Shown: positions 49,400-63,114 of the stretch, in pieces
Layout: each line of letters begins with the position of its first letter
How positions within the stretch are numbered: the first letter of the stretch is position 1
NCBI RefSeq assembly: GCF_964340395.1
Contig: NC_135561.1
Coordinates: 3,501,001-3,565,000, forward strand
Direction of reading: 5' to 3'
DNA length: 64,000 nt
Origin: Glandiceps talaboti
Taxonomy: Eukaryota > Hemichordata > Enteropneusta > Spengelidae
Notes under the pieces: generated by a model
What the model saw: the letters and a program-made list of their open reading frames with translations, nothing else
What the model was told of the DNA's origin: nothing
Databases searched by the model: none
Position numbers and translations under genes: made by a program

Positions 49400-49850
49400 G
49401 AAATCACCAATGAGATTAGCTGATAGAATTGATGACAACCACATCCAAATCAGCACGTATGTATACTTGTCTTCAATGTCTACTTTCAGTTTTATGACAG
49501 GTACATACACAAGGACATCAGAATGTTGGTGGGTAAGTGTTTTTTCTGAAGTCTCAGAATTTTGGTAACTGGGAGAGGAAAATTCAATCAAATTTATACA
49601 GTTTTAATAGCTTCAAAGTAGGACAGGTGACTGTGAATTGTTGTCAAAATATTACTACAACAAAAACGAGTGAATTTTGACTATTTGTATTTGAGAATAC
49701 AGAATATAAATCAATCATGATAATAAGGTAAACCTAGAAATTTTTGCTGACAACTTATTTTTGCTTATTTCCCTAGAAAACAAAAACAGAAAAGTAAATA
49801 GTGATTAAAATGTTTCTTTGTACCTAAAATAGTGCACTAGGCTTAGTAAT
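49400..49850. other. RITA1 3' UTR or downstream sequence
   Basis: No exon or transposon was recognised. An AATAAA occurs near 49343, inside the last minisatellite unit, and could serve as a polyadenylation signal. Confidence 0.4.
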
Positions 49851-49853
49851 TTG

Positions 49854-50123
49854 CAGGGGTGAACAAATCCACTGCTCCTGGGTCCGGGACTAGCGAATTT
49901 TTGGGGCGGATCACACAAATTTTACCTTGTCTGGTCTGTCGGACCAGTACCTTACTGTTAATAACTATGTTAAAAAGTTGTCTGAATATACAGATTCATA
50001 GGCAAGATTTAATGTTTCACATTAGCGGGACCTGGGACCACTAATTCTTTCAGTAGGACCACTGGATTTTTTAAGACACTGGTCCGGGGACCACCAGTTC
50101 ACAAAATGATTTGTTCACCCCTG
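49854..50123. mobile_element. MITE with CAGGGGTGAACAAATC inverted ends
   Basis: The left end CAGGGGTGAACAAATC is exactly repeated in inverse at the right end (GATTTGTTCACCCCTG). The interior contains several GGTCC/GGACC blocks and is noncoding. CAGGG termini are typical of hAT elements. The flanks share only a 5-bp direct repeat, ATTTG (49849-49853 and 50124-50128), so the superfamily assignment is provisional. Confidence 0.75.
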
Positions 50124-50129
50124 ATTTGT

Positions 50130-52520
50130 AAACCTTTAGTCTTCCAGAACTAGTTGAAGATTGTAAAATCACAAAATTTTCTTGTAGTGAAAACATCTCG
50201 GTTTACAGTTGTTTAATGTATCGGATTATTAATCAATTCTAATTCATACCACACAGTTCATTTTCTGACACCAAATCCCATTGCTGCTGTGAAAGTAAAT
50301 ACCTTGCTAAAATGTTAGGAAATGTAATGTAGACAATGGAGAATATATTATTCAGGGTTCCATGAATCAATAGGACAGTACAATAATACTATAGTTACTT
50401 TGGAATGGTAATTTGGAAATGAATGCGATATTTTGATCTGTCTACTATGGACCTTGATCACGCATTAATATTCCTCTCTGAACTTTGACAACTGAGACAG
50501 TTTTCACAAGCAAGATACTGACAGAATTTTTTGTTCATGTACTTATCAAACTTTCAAAGAGATGACAAATTGTATTTTTTTGGTCAGTATAAATTATCTG
50601 CAGTAATCATGGTAATTCAGGGATGTTATCGATAATGACCTCCACCCCGAGTCAGCAGAAAATTATTAATTGTCTGTTGATTAGTAAAAACACAGTGCAA
50701 CACTATCAAGGAACTTTGAGCCTTTGATATGTCATGGGGAGAAAGACTGTGGGCTAGCTTCACTAATATTACATTAACATACATCTGGCTATCAACGAAG
50801 CTTTAATTAATGGCACTTGACAAAGTCGAAGTTATGTGTATAATCCATTAGCCTTGAGACAAACCATACCGTAAACCGGTAGCTTGAGATATTGAGACAT
50901 TTATGACTATTTTTAATTATACAACTTTGGACTTTTTGTTTTATCTACACTAGCTGTAACTTATTATTTTTTTGATAATACAACCAACAATACATTAACT
51001 AAGAAGAGTAAAAATTACCAAATTAGACATTGTAAATGTTAATTATTGTCTATGTTATCTATAAGTACTACAGTAATAGGTTGGAATCGTGATCATATTG
51101 GGATGCAGCAGATTTGTGTGTGCATAGCCAAAAATCAATTTGATTGGATATATTGCATGTTTAGTATGTGAACAACTAGTGCTACACAAACAGTTTACCT
51201 GTAGGTGATTCAATATTATTCAGGGTGTAGGATAGCATTGTTACATCATTATTTCAAACAAAACATTGTCAAAAAATCTTTCAGTTGCAGCTAGTGCAAG
51301 ACTATACAAGGCTATACTTCATTGTATTTTAAGGGTATATGTACATATTCAGTAGAGAGTACAAGTATGTTATGGGGCATTGGGATGGTAAATTAACATA
51401 ATTTTTTTGCTGCTCCCCCCCCACACCCTCAAGGAGGGAGGGGGGACATCAAAGACTTTGCTGCATTATTATTGAGTAATGTTTTATATATTCTAGAGAT
51501 AATTTCATCATTTAACAAGCATGCACATATTTATATATTTGTTATATCTTTTCATTGTATTTAAATAAATAAATAAATAAATAAACGTAGGGAGTCTGTA
51601 TGGTCTTAAAACCAGTGTATTGATACCGAGTTAAATGCAGGGGTAAGGCAAAATGTCAGATTAGTCGACACACACAAGGGGAGGCAACTCTATGGTATTG
51701 AAATAATAAACTAAAGAAAGTTAAAGAGTTTCTCTTGACAAATTACAAAACATCATTCACTTGACCTCAGACCACTAAAAGAATCATTTAGTGGTCTAAG
51801 ACTTGGCAAATCAAGCTAAAAAACTGAGGCTTTGATTTTAGGACAGTGTTTTTACCCTATATAATCACCAAAGTATAATCAGTATTTGGAACAGAGATGG
51901 AGTACCGGGGTAATACGTATCCAGTAAACCTTGCATACATTTCAATACCATGGACCGTAATTTTGTTTTGGAACTCAGGTGAAACACCTGTAGATTTTAC
52001 TTAAAACCGTGATCCAGACCCAAAACACTGTGTTTAATTAAGATCAGTGCTGGTTGTGTGTGTCCACTAATTTTCAGTTCACCCACAGTTTGTTACAGCC
52101 CTTGTGTTAGTCACGGTGACTCTTGACCTGTATAGTTCATTGGGTACAGGTGTTTATTTCTGGTCACAGAAAACATTCAATGTCACTGGTTACAGTGAAA
52201 TACACATCTCATGAATTATTCATGATATAACCATAGCAACACTGTAGTTAACTTGATTAACTTGATTAAGCATATATGAACTTTTACATGATTTCATTTA
52301 GTGTACTGCAGAATTGTAATTGAAACCATTATCAAAGATTAGAAATCAATTTGAACATTTACTGTCATAGTATATTGCCTGTGTACATCATACAATATCT
52401 GTCTTTGAATTTACTTGTCAAGCTGAACATATAATACACACAGCAGTGTAAGACTTTCAGTGAAGGATTAGTCCTAAATTGTCAGCTATTTTTCACTTTC
52501 ATTTTTACTGAGTACATTTT
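50130..52520. other. Intergenic; dispersed repeat copy 2 and AAAT repeat
   Basis: A diverged copy of the dispersed repeat seen at 34121 and 59740 lies at about 51170-51320, in plus orientation (GTGATTCAATATTATTCAGG then GTTGCAGCTAGTGCAAG). A short (AAAT)n array is at about 51558-51585 and supplies several AATAAA signals. No gene was recognised. Confidence 0.5.
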
Positions 52521-52528
52521 GTCTTTAA

Positions 52529-52693
52529 AGGAGAAGACAACTCCAGGAAATAAAGATATTTTTTAAACTGTGGGCTCTGGAGAATCATTTCATGATTTTG
52601 CGTCACACATAAATTTTGTGCAATTGCCAAGAAACACCTTTTCAGAACCCAAAGTTTATGAAATGTCTTCATTTCCTGGAGTGGCATTCCTTT
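52529..52693. mobile_element. MITE of the TTAA / CTCCAGGAAAT family, short copy
   Basis: Inverted ends contain AACTCCAGGAAAT (left) and ATTTCCTGGAGT (right), followed inward by GGGCTCTGGAGAATC and CAGAACCC. TTAA lies directly outside both ends (52525-52528 and 52694-52697). A TTAA target is typical of piggyBac-type transposition, although the termini (AAGG...CCTT) are not canonical piggyBac. A longer member is at 56626-57004. Confidence 0.75.
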
Positions 52694-52959
52694 TTAAAAA
52701 GTTTTTATACTATACTAGTATATTACGTACACATCATACAAATGTCAAATTAGACATTTTTCTGTCGTGGAATTCATCTTGTCAAACTGAAAACACTGAT
52801 GAATCTTTTAACTTCAATTATGTTAAAGATTGGTGATGTCAGTTGAAAACATACAATGTAGTAAATACTTGCTCCCCCGAGTGAAAAAATTCTCGGAAAT
52901 AAATCCATATTTTTTGCAGACATCTTGTCAGCATTGTCAGGGATGTACTACATGAGTAA

Positions 52960-53325
52960 CACCCTGGGTATACTACACCCCTGGGCATACTACCGGTACA
53001 CCCGTGGGTATACTACACCCCTGGTATACTACACCCGTGGGTATACTACACCCCTTGGTATGGTATACTACACCCATGGGTATACTACACCCCTGGTATA
53101 CAGTGTACTACACCCATGGGTATACTACACCCCTGGTATACTACACCCGTGGGTATACTACACCCCTTGGTATGGTATACTACACCCATGGGTATACTAC
53201 ACCCCTGGTATACAGTGTACTACACCCGTGGGTATACTACACCCGTGGGTATACTACACCCCTGGTATACTACACCCCTGGTATACAGTGTACTACACCC
53301 CTGGTATAATACACCCCTGATGATG
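52960..53325. repeat. Minisatellite of GGTATACTACACCC units with higher-order structure
   Basis: The basic unit is about 16-17 bp, GGTATACTACACCCCT with GTGG or ATGG variants. Variants follow one another in a fixed order, so a higher-order unit of about 112 bp (marked by CCTTGGTATGGTATAC and TGGTATACAGTGTAC) is repeated. All three forward frames stay open because the unit lacks stops; this is not evidence of coding. The many GTATAC sites are self-complementary. Confidence 0.93.
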
Positions 53326-53689
53326 CAATAATTTGGGGATGCACTTCTAAGAAATTTTTTGACTCTGTGAGTATAAATTTTCATTAGTAACTATGAACCT
53401 TCTGAGCCAGAGTCCATGAACATTCATTTGTACACTTCATCCTCCTTGCATCATACATCTTATTGATTAAAACCAACTTTGTTTCCATAATTCGGATTTA
53501 ATACAACTTTTTTTGTATCATGAATGAAAATTGAAATCAATGTACAGTATTTGTTATTATTTTCTTTGTAAATAATTGTATCTGTTATATGAAAGTTGTC
53601 TTTTGTTGATAAATTTGTATTGTTTATGGATAGCTTGTTGTACATGTAGAAGAGATAGGACATCTGAATAGACATATTTTAGGAAAGAA

Positions 53690-53890
53690 CTGATTCTATA
53701 AGTTAGTACTAAAGTTGACATGTTAAACTGATTCTAGCTATTATTCCGGTAGGCTAGTACTAAAGTTAACATGTTCAATTTGTTGAACTGATTCTAGCTA
53801 TTATTCCGATAAGCTACTACTAAAGTTAACATGTTCAATTTGTTGAACTGATTCTAGCTATTATACCGGGAAGCTAGTACTAAAGTAGAC
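53690..53890. repeat. Three tandem copies of a 60-bp unit
   Basis: Each unit contains CTGATTCTAGCTATTAT, CCGGTAGGCTAGTACTAAAG or a close variant, and AACATGTTCAATTTGTTGA. The units are 85-95% alike by eye. No coding frame. Confidence 0.85.
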
Positions 53891-54234
53891 AGTGTTGGTT
53901 TTGTCAGTGAATAACCACTTTTACACTGACATAGATTGTGAACATGTGGTTATTCACCATGCAGACACTTCGTTAGAGTTTAGTTAAAAAGTACTCATTG
54001 TTTATTAAAAGCCATCTACTATTGTAATTTGGAGACCATTATGAACTTTGTAATTTGAGTTTTTTGTAACTTCAATCCATTGTGTATGTTGTATTGTCGT
54101 ATCTCATTTTGATTATACTGTATGTTTATATTATTGTATATTAAAATTCATTTTCATCATTTCAGTGCATGTTTATTGAGTTGTGGTATTATTGATAAGC
54201 ATTTTAGCATACAGTACATGTTAAAATCTTTGCT

Positions 54235-54427
54235 TGATGTGTGTGTGTGTACATGTATGTATGTATGTATGTATGTATGTATGTGTGTGTAACTATGTAC
54301 ATGTATGTATATATGTATGTATCTGTATATGTATGTATGTATGTATGTATGTGTGTGTATGTATGTACATGTATGTATATATGTATGTATCCGTGTATGT
54401 ATGCATGTGTGTGTACCTACATATGTA

Positions 54428-54478
<51 letters not shown>

Positions 54479-54510
54479 ATACCTACATATGTATGTATGT
54501 GTACAGACAA
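54235..54510. repeat. Compound (TG)n / (TATG)n microsatellite
   Basis: TATG, TACATG and TG repeats alternate over about 270 bp, giving long Cys/Val/Tyr open frames on the plus strand and His/Thr frames on the minus strand that are artefacts. Confidence 0.95.
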
Positions 54511-54519
54511 TATCCCCAT

Positions 54520-56620
54520 TCCATACATTTTCCTTTATTTAATTATACCATACACACGACACGTTAATAACATTGTTACTGATAACAAGAAAGGCCTCTT
54601 GTATCAAAAGCTTTTTTCTTGGTTGAGTGTTGAGTAAAGATAAGTACTGGATTTTTTAGAAGGTCCAGGACAAGTCTAGCATGTAGCTATAAAACAGGTC
54701 ATCAGTATAACTTTAACTCTTTCAATAAAATTGTTAAAAAAATAGAATTAAAGAAGAGTATTCACAGAATGACATGACAAACAAAATATTAATCATAATG
54801 AATATTTATTGTATATATACAAAATATCAATAAAATATTTATTGAAATAATTACCATTGCACCAATTCAGAGTTTAAATCACAAGTACTTCAAAATATGT
54901 ATTTACAATATCATCATACACTTTGACATACCAATATCATATTGTACCGCATATTCAAATATTTTGACTTCAAATCAAAATCAATCCTAGCATAGATTTC
55001 ATCTGAATATATTGAATGTTATCGTAAATATAAGTTGCATAACTGTTCTCAATAACTAACTTCTCATTTGTACTGGTTTATAACAGGGTTATATTCTAAC
55101 ATCTGCTGTAACTTTACCATTATAAAGTGTGTCCATATTAATTGCATATTTCACAGTAGACAGGAAGATTGTGACACTTCAGTCTCAGCTTCACACAAAG
55201 CACAGCTGTAATTTTACCTAACTTTAACTTATTCTAAATAGCAAATGACATAAGTTACTTTCCAAGATTTACACAAACTTTCAACTGTCATAATGACTTT
55301 ACAGTACAGTTTATTTTGACGAAAAACAACCTAAATTACATTACTTTCCAAGCTTTACACAAATTACAAATCTTACAATGACATAAGACAAACCCATGAC
55401 ATGTTAACAATTAGATGGTTATTATTTTGTGCTGATAATACATATTATATAAAACTGAGACTACAAATCATAGACTCTACACATGTAGGGTCTAAGTACA
55501 AATACATTTTGTATTTGGACATAACAACTTTGTTAACTGATGTTCTTGATTTATTGTGGTGTCATGATGGTTGAATGGTTAGTGTGGTCAGTTTGGACTC
55601 TGCAGGTTGCAGGTTGCGATAACTCTCATAGTCATATGCATACGACCAGGTCATCAATTCCGAAGCATTGGTCAATAATCACATGACACCATTAACACCT
55701 GGTGAAAACATTCAGTTCACTGAAGAAGTCAATCTAGTCTAGATGAAATATTTTGGACAAGGTAATGTTTCCTGCTTGTGAAAAATTAACCTTTACATAT
55801 ATATCACGAAAGCAAACTGATTAATCTCTTTGGATTACTATTATGATATCCGATGTGCTAACAAAGCCAGAACACAATTTCAGTGTCACTGACCGCATTC
55901 ATTGACCCATTATACAGTTAGTACAATTTAACTGTTGGTTTAAGTAAATATTTTTTTACTATAGTTAATCAGCTCACAAACTCAGCTTGAGCCACTTTAT
56001 GGGAGTATTTCACATCTAATGTGAGATAAAAGTAGAAAGTAGTCACAAACTATGTGTATCACATATTGTTTGTTGTTTCTGACTTAAGTTCTAAAAAAAA
56101 AAGATCCTGGTTAAACTCAACAATATATGATTTCCTTGCATAATAAACAAAACCTTGAAAACTACTTCCAATGTATAGATAATCATGCACAATGAATAGA
56201 TTCAGCAAACAGAAATTGCTAAACAATATTGAAATTGTTTCTTACAAACAATTCAAACTTGATACATTACGTTAAGGAGTTATACTCTCTATAAATAACA
56301 TGTATCAGTATGTATGGATTGCTATCTATATTATACACGATAATAAACAATATCTTAGCTGCAACAAATTGTGTGCATTGTACAGAATACATTACTACAA
56401 GGTGCTATTAATAACACTAAACAATAGTTATTTGGTCAGACATTACTTGTGTCATTGGCTGGACTAGTTATGAATATCAGACATGTGCAGACATACAACA
56501 TGTTCTGAAAACCCTGTGTGTATGATATCCTGTTCTTTGCAATGTTTTGGCATAGTGAAAAATCTAACATGGCCATATGTGGACTGTCACTACCCTAGTT
56601 TTGTATACTCTATTATGGCA
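54520..56620. other. Probable 3' flank or long 3' UTR of DENND3
   Basis: No exon was found. Several minus-strand AATAAA signals occur (for example near 55549, 55312 and 54835), so the DENND3 transcript could end anywhere here. RITA1 converges from the left. Confidence 0.4.
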
Positions 56621-56625
56621 TTTAA

Positions 56626-57004
56626 AGGGGAACATTTTCATAAATTATAGGTTCTGGAGAGTCATTTCATGACTTTACATCACCTACAATTACTTCAATT
56701 TCAGAGAAACATCAAGTTGATCTTGTGCCTTTATAGGGTTGCGCAATGAACATTCATGACTCCTAAGTGCCTATTCGCTTCTGTGTAAACTATCTCATGA
56801 ATATTCATTGTTCAACCATGAATATATTATTTCTGCTGACTCCCATCATGCAATAGCCCATAGCAAAGATACCCTATAAAGTCACAAATTAACTTGATGT
56901 TTCTCTGAAATCGCAAGTAATTGTAGGTGATGTAAAATCATGAAATGATTCTCCAGAACCCATAGTTTATAGAAATGTCTCTATTTCCTGGAGTAGTGTT
57001 CCCT
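56626..57004. mobile_element. MITE of the TTAA / CTCCAGGAAAT family, long copy in DENND3 3' region
   Basis: The arms of about 115 bp are inverted copies: the left contains GGTTCTGGAGAGTCATTTC, CATCACCTACAATTACTT and GAGAAACATCAAGTT, and the right carries their complements with few changes. TTAA lies outside both ends (56622-56625 and 57005-57008). The element ends only 80 bp beyond the DENND3 stop codon, so it is probably transcribed in the 3' UTR and could form a long hairpin. No coding capacity. Confidence 0.82.
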
Positions 57005-57084
57005 TTAAGATTTAAAAGTGACTGTTGGTGTCACTGACTGACTACAAACTCCATTATCAGTCACTATTGTATACTTTTCGTCAT

Positions 57085-60000
57085 CTAGACCTGAGTCAGG
57101 AACTTAGCTCTCCAGATAGCTATTTTCCCATCTATTCCCTCTGCTCCTGTCATCACATATCGATCTTCAGCCGTACACATCGATCTGATAGCAGCTTCAT
57201 GGGCAACAAGCTCCTTCTCATGTGAACATGTAACAGTGTTAAATATATGAATTTTACCACTCTTGCTTCCAGCCCATATCTAAATGAAAAGTTTATCAAA
57301 TGTGAGTGAATACGATACACTTGAAGTGTCCATTTGTTGTTATCATTTACTGCATATTATAGTTCAATCCACCTAATATAAATATAAAGTTTCCAATGAC
57401 TAAATCCTAATTTGATGGCTTATAATTAGAGTTGTCAATAGTATGCACTTTAATCTTCTCAAACAACCCCATGTCAACTTCTTCTTTGGGGGTGGGGGTG
57501 GGGGGTGGGGGGTGGGGGGTGGGTGGTGCTATCTGTTGTTCTTATCTACTGTAAATACCTTATCTTGAGCATATACAAGTTTACTAAATTTTCTACATTT
57601 GAATTCTCCCAATCTCATTACACCTGTTTTATGAGGGGAGGGGTGGCCTGAAAGGGGTTACAAGGGGGTCTATTTGTTGCTCTCATGGACTATACCTACC
57701 TTTTCTTGAGCATACACAAGTTTACTAAATCCCCTACACTTGACTTCCAGTGTTCCAAGTCTTTCAAATGTCTCTGCATTCCAACTGACCAGCTGACCTT
57801 TCCTAGCACAGCCTGTCCATAACTACAAGACACAGACAAATTTGTAGGTAAAGTTACAGACTAAAGTATCTCAACTGTTAATCACAGAATGTCATTTAAT
57901 AACTGTCTAACAAATAACAATGTCACAAAACAAAATATTGCAAAGTGGTATTGTATTATAAATGGTTACACTGATATTAACACCATTTTAGCCCAGTAGA
58001 CTAGAAATTGATACTGGATTACGATTACTGGACTCCATTAAGGAGAGTTACTGGGAATAAAGTTACCTTTTTGAAATCTGGTATTAAAGACCCACTTAGA
58101 GAAAGGATTACAATTTAGTTGTCTGACAGAGGTTTAGAAATTGTTGGTAAATAACAAAAGAATAATCCTATGTACATGGCTCATACAAATTGTTTTTTGT
58201 ACATATTTACTCCTGTTACAATAATGCCATGATGGACTTGAAAATTAAACTCATATGTCAGGTTACACAGTAGAAAAGCTTGCAGCTATATCTTCTAGAA
58301 GTATACCAAAAACAAACCAACAAAGTCATATTTGAAAAACAAACAAAAACAACTCCCAAAATGAATACTATCAATTACAACTAAAACTTTACATACCTGG
58401 TTATTTGGCGTGACAAAAAAACATTCAATTTGTGCAGGGAAACCACTACCATCAGGTATCTGTAACTTCCTTAGAACACCACCATCAGAGTCTAAGACAC
58501 GTAGATCTCGTTTGTTGCCTGCAAAAAATGATAAGTAAATTTACCACAATTGACCTGCTAGCTCTTGACATTCAAGCTAAAATATGGTCTCAACATATGC
58601 TAATATATAAAGTCATCTGTGACTGGTACATTAATTCCAAATGGTTCCTTTGCGTATCATGCTCAGATAGCTATACTGCCCTCACAGTTCATTTAGAGTA
58701 TAACACTATATGAAGGTGATATTATTCCGGAATCGTTCAGCTCTGGAAAATATTAGTACCAGGGGGCAATACTGTTTTGTACTTGTGTTTCTGTGCTTTG
58801 TAAAGTGCACAGTGATAGTTTTATGGAATGCACTTGCCACTATATAAAAAAATTAGATTAGATTAGATTAGATTAGGGACTTTGTCACTGAAAGTCAAAG
58901 ATGAGAACTGGTAATATCTTCATGTCACATGCATTTCTTACTGAATGCAAAAAAATATTGAAGAATAATATAATCATACCTGCCTAAGCTAATGACAAAC
59001 GGGGATGTTTTGATCCATTTTACAGAGTATTGCAGAAATCACTGACATTGACATGCATTTTCATGATGACAACCAGGGCATAATTCCTTATTTATTTTCC
59101 TGTTTGAACATGGCATACAGCTTGGCTTTTGTATGATATAAAGAACTTTATCCAACAATATTCTAGCTGCTAGACCCTTGTGCATTCTGCAAACTTTAAA
59201 AGTGATCATAGGTTGCATGGCATTAAAGGCACTGTCAAGGGCTTTCAAACACAAGTGGTAGTCATCCATGGCTTTTGTACAGCAACTTTCTAAGTGCAGA
59301 TCTGAGGTCTTGTTGCAAGACTAATCCAACAAAGGTCAGATTCATACTATATACAGAATGATAACACTACATATAACATAAATCACTTTGTACTCACAGC
59401 ACCACAGGTTACCAGTAATCCACTTAATACAAATTAATGTATCAACATCTTCTAAGTCAATACATTTAATCTTCTGTAGAGTGCTTGTATTCCATGATAT
59501 AATCTGACCGTTCAAACTGGCTGAATATGCAACACTGTAAACAAGGAACTTTATATAAAATATACTAATGGCTAAACACAGGTCAGGACAGGACAATTGA
59601 CCATTAAGTTTGCACGAACAAACAGATATTAAGAATATTCACGGCAGATCGGAATTCAAACCAAAATACATACAATATCCACAATCCTCCAGTTAGTTTC
59701 CGCACCCAAAAATCATGCTGATCGGATATAGTGCACCATACTATGTGTAGTGTTACACAAATACCTTTACCAACATGTGATTCAATACTGTTCACGGTGT
59801 ACGATATTATGATTACTTCATTGTATCTTACAAAATCGTTTCAAAAAACGTTCCATTAGCAGCTAGTGCAGCTTTTATAAAGCAATGTGTATATGTACCT
59901 TTTAAAATAATTTTATACTTTTGTTCAGCACATTGAGATTGTTTTAATGTAATGCGCTCTATAAGAAATAAATATTATTATTATTATTATTATTATAATG

Positions 60001-60695
60001 TGACAAATTACCTTTCATCACTATTCTTGGTAAGATCAGAGACAAAGTCAGCGTGGTCTATAAGTCGTTTATTGGCGGTATATTTATCTATGTCTATGAT
60101 ATAGATAGTGGTATCAAAGGAGCCTGCCCAGACTTGGTCACCTTTCACACTCATTAGACAACACTGTATGGGAAGGAAAAGATATAATCTAAATCTGAAA
60201 TACATCACTCACTCTACATAGAAAATGTACTGCCCTCACAGTTTGTTTAGGGTATGTGCAGTGCAGGTGAAGTGGCATGATATTATTATTTTTATGAATT
60301 AAAATAATTGCCAGGGATATAAGTGTCAGAGTCATTCATAAAAATGCATGAGAATTTAACTTGTATAACATAATCACTGCAGCATTGTAAATATGTGTCA
60401 CATGATCAGTTCCTTAGGCTCCTAAGTGCCCATTACAACAAAACTGGACATATATTTTTTTCAAATTCTAAGCATGTTTTTGACAAACATTTTCTTACTT
60501 AGATATATATGGAACAAATTTGTTTAAAATTGTGTGCTTGTGAGTGTGCAAGCTCGTGAGTTTGAAAGTGAGCTATGTTGTCTCAGCATAGCAATATGTC
60601 ATTGAACTGCCATCCTTTTCTTTGTTATGCAAAATAGCCAGTCACAGAGGTGTTATGGAAGTTGGAACACAGTGGAACTATCCTTTATGTAGAGA

Positions 60696-60739
<44 letters not shown>

Positions 60740-63053
60740 ATGCGCGCATGTGCAAAGTTATGGTTATACTGCCCTCACAGTTCAATATTTGATCTCATAC
60801 CTACCACTCTATCCTTGGCTTCAATAAACTGTGATTCACAAATCCATGTACTTGCATCGAATACCCGTATTTTACCAGTACCCAATGCACACCATAGTTT
60901 AGGACTGTTGTCTTCATCACCCTTACTACGATCTGAAATAAACATCGACCAAATATGGTAAGACTATAGCCAAATATGGTAAGATTAACCAGTATGGTTA
61001 ATAAAGCAACAACATATATGACAACCAGTGGAACAAAAATGGTGAGATTACAACCAAATATGGTAAGATTATAACTAAATATGGTGAGATTACAACCAAA
61101 TATGGTAACATTACAATCAAATATGGTAAGATTACAACCAAATACGGTGAGATTACAACCAAATATGGTAAGATTATAGCCAAATATGGAAGATTAAATT
61201 TACAATAACACAATTGATTATACAAAATATGGCAAACTAAAGACCAATATGCTAAAAAATATCAAATATGCCTACTATAAAATAAAATAAAATAAAAGTA
61301 TGGTAAAATATAAACGACAGGTGAAAACTGATGACAGAAATAACCTAATCTGAGGCTCATCTGCCTCTTTTGGTTTATTTCATTATTTATACAGATAAAA
61401 AGACAACTTACTTCCTGGTGTATACAGCAATGCCTCTACTGTGGCTTTCTGTTCATTACGATTGGATGGATTAACACGATGTATCAAGGCACTGGTTGTT
61501 TCCTCTGGTAAATTTGCCATACCTTCCTCTCTACGACGTGTGAAGTAACACAGATTCTATAAAACAATAAATTCATATTGTCAGTTTTAATTCTGTTGTT
61601 ACACTGACTGGTTAGTATTAATCACATGACACTGATCTAAATCTACATCTAGTATACCACTCTGACTCACAGCCACAAGACTTAAAAACATAAATTGTTA
61701 CTACTCTGCATATAAAGTTAATTCCTATCTCTTTTTGCAATCGGGAAAAAAAGAATACATATTGAAAATAATACAAGTAGATGTAACTATAACTGATTGG
61801 CTTAGAATGCACATGTGACTACTTTAACAATTACTTATTGGTCTAAGGTATCTTGATATAAATCTGTACTGATATGTTTAGAATGAACCATGTGACTACC
61901 CTTAACAATCATTGATTGGTTAAGACTGAACATGTGACCACATCAAAACTTTACTGACTGGTTCAAACTGGTCATGTGATGATACATGAATAACTAATGA
62001 CTTACATCTGCAGCAGCTTCTACAGCTGATGAGTGAGTAGACTCCTCCGAGTCCCCACTACGTATAATGGCATCTATCATCAATACATTCTGTGCAGCTT
62101 GTTGGATCACTTGATAGTCTTTCTGAACATCGGCAATAATTCTACCTGCCCACATTTCTTTGATGAGTATATACCAGCTGTTCCTTTCTGACTTTAGACT
62201 GGCAATGTATGGTGCTTTACCTTCCTCTGAGAATTTAAAAATCAATATTTTCATCATTATAACCAGTATTGCCATTAAACCGGCCAACAAAGTTGGACAT
62301 GGTTATGTTTTCATCCCCTGTTTGTCGGTTTATTGTAAAATCCAAACCAGAGTCCAACTAGTAAAACTTCCTGTTTGACTACCCATACTGAATAGGTTGT
62401 TGACTAATGAAAAACTGTAAACTAACACTATGTTTATCAAATATATGCTTAAGGCCAATATCATCAAAATTTAGGTGTGATAAACAGTTGTCTGGCAGAG
62501 ATATGTTAGAAGTGGGTCTAGAACAAATGAATAATCTTGTTTAGTCCTTACGGTTCCATTGATAAGAAAGGTCATAGGATTGAAACATTGGGCTTTAAGG
62601 ATTATCAACTAAAGATTTGTGGCTTACTTTTATGGAATATTTTGAGTGCTGGTACACCTGGTGGAAAGATATGACGTGTATATTCATATTTTTCAATGTT
62701 TTGAATGTCCCTCAGTCTGATCACTTCCTTCAATTTACGTTTACCTTCTGATAAGAAAAACAGTCTGACAGAAAAAAGAAAGAGAACAAAAGTTAAAGTT
62801 ATATGTTCTTCATATTTCCTTAATCTGATAAAAATGTTATATTCAAAGTTGAAACTTTCGTACATAAATAAAACATTCACAGTACTTTTCTGTATCTGTT
62901 TATTCCTGTATAGTTCACAGTACATTTCTGTACACTTTATAGTGTATTTTGTATGTCATTGTTCATTTCTGTTTACTGCAATTGTGTAGTTTATTTCTGT
63001 ATACATGCAGGTTTTTTTTTCTGATAAGCACATCGTATTTTGACATATTATTT

Positions 63054-63114
<61 letters not shown>

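Noticed and set aside
52925-53331. Three overlapping forward frames rich in HPW and YTT
   Set aside because: The tandem unit lacks stops in three frames; this is minisatellite translation, not a repeat protein.
54157-54637. Cys/Val/Tyr and His/Thr frames
   Set aside because: They are produced by the compound TG/TATG microsatellite.
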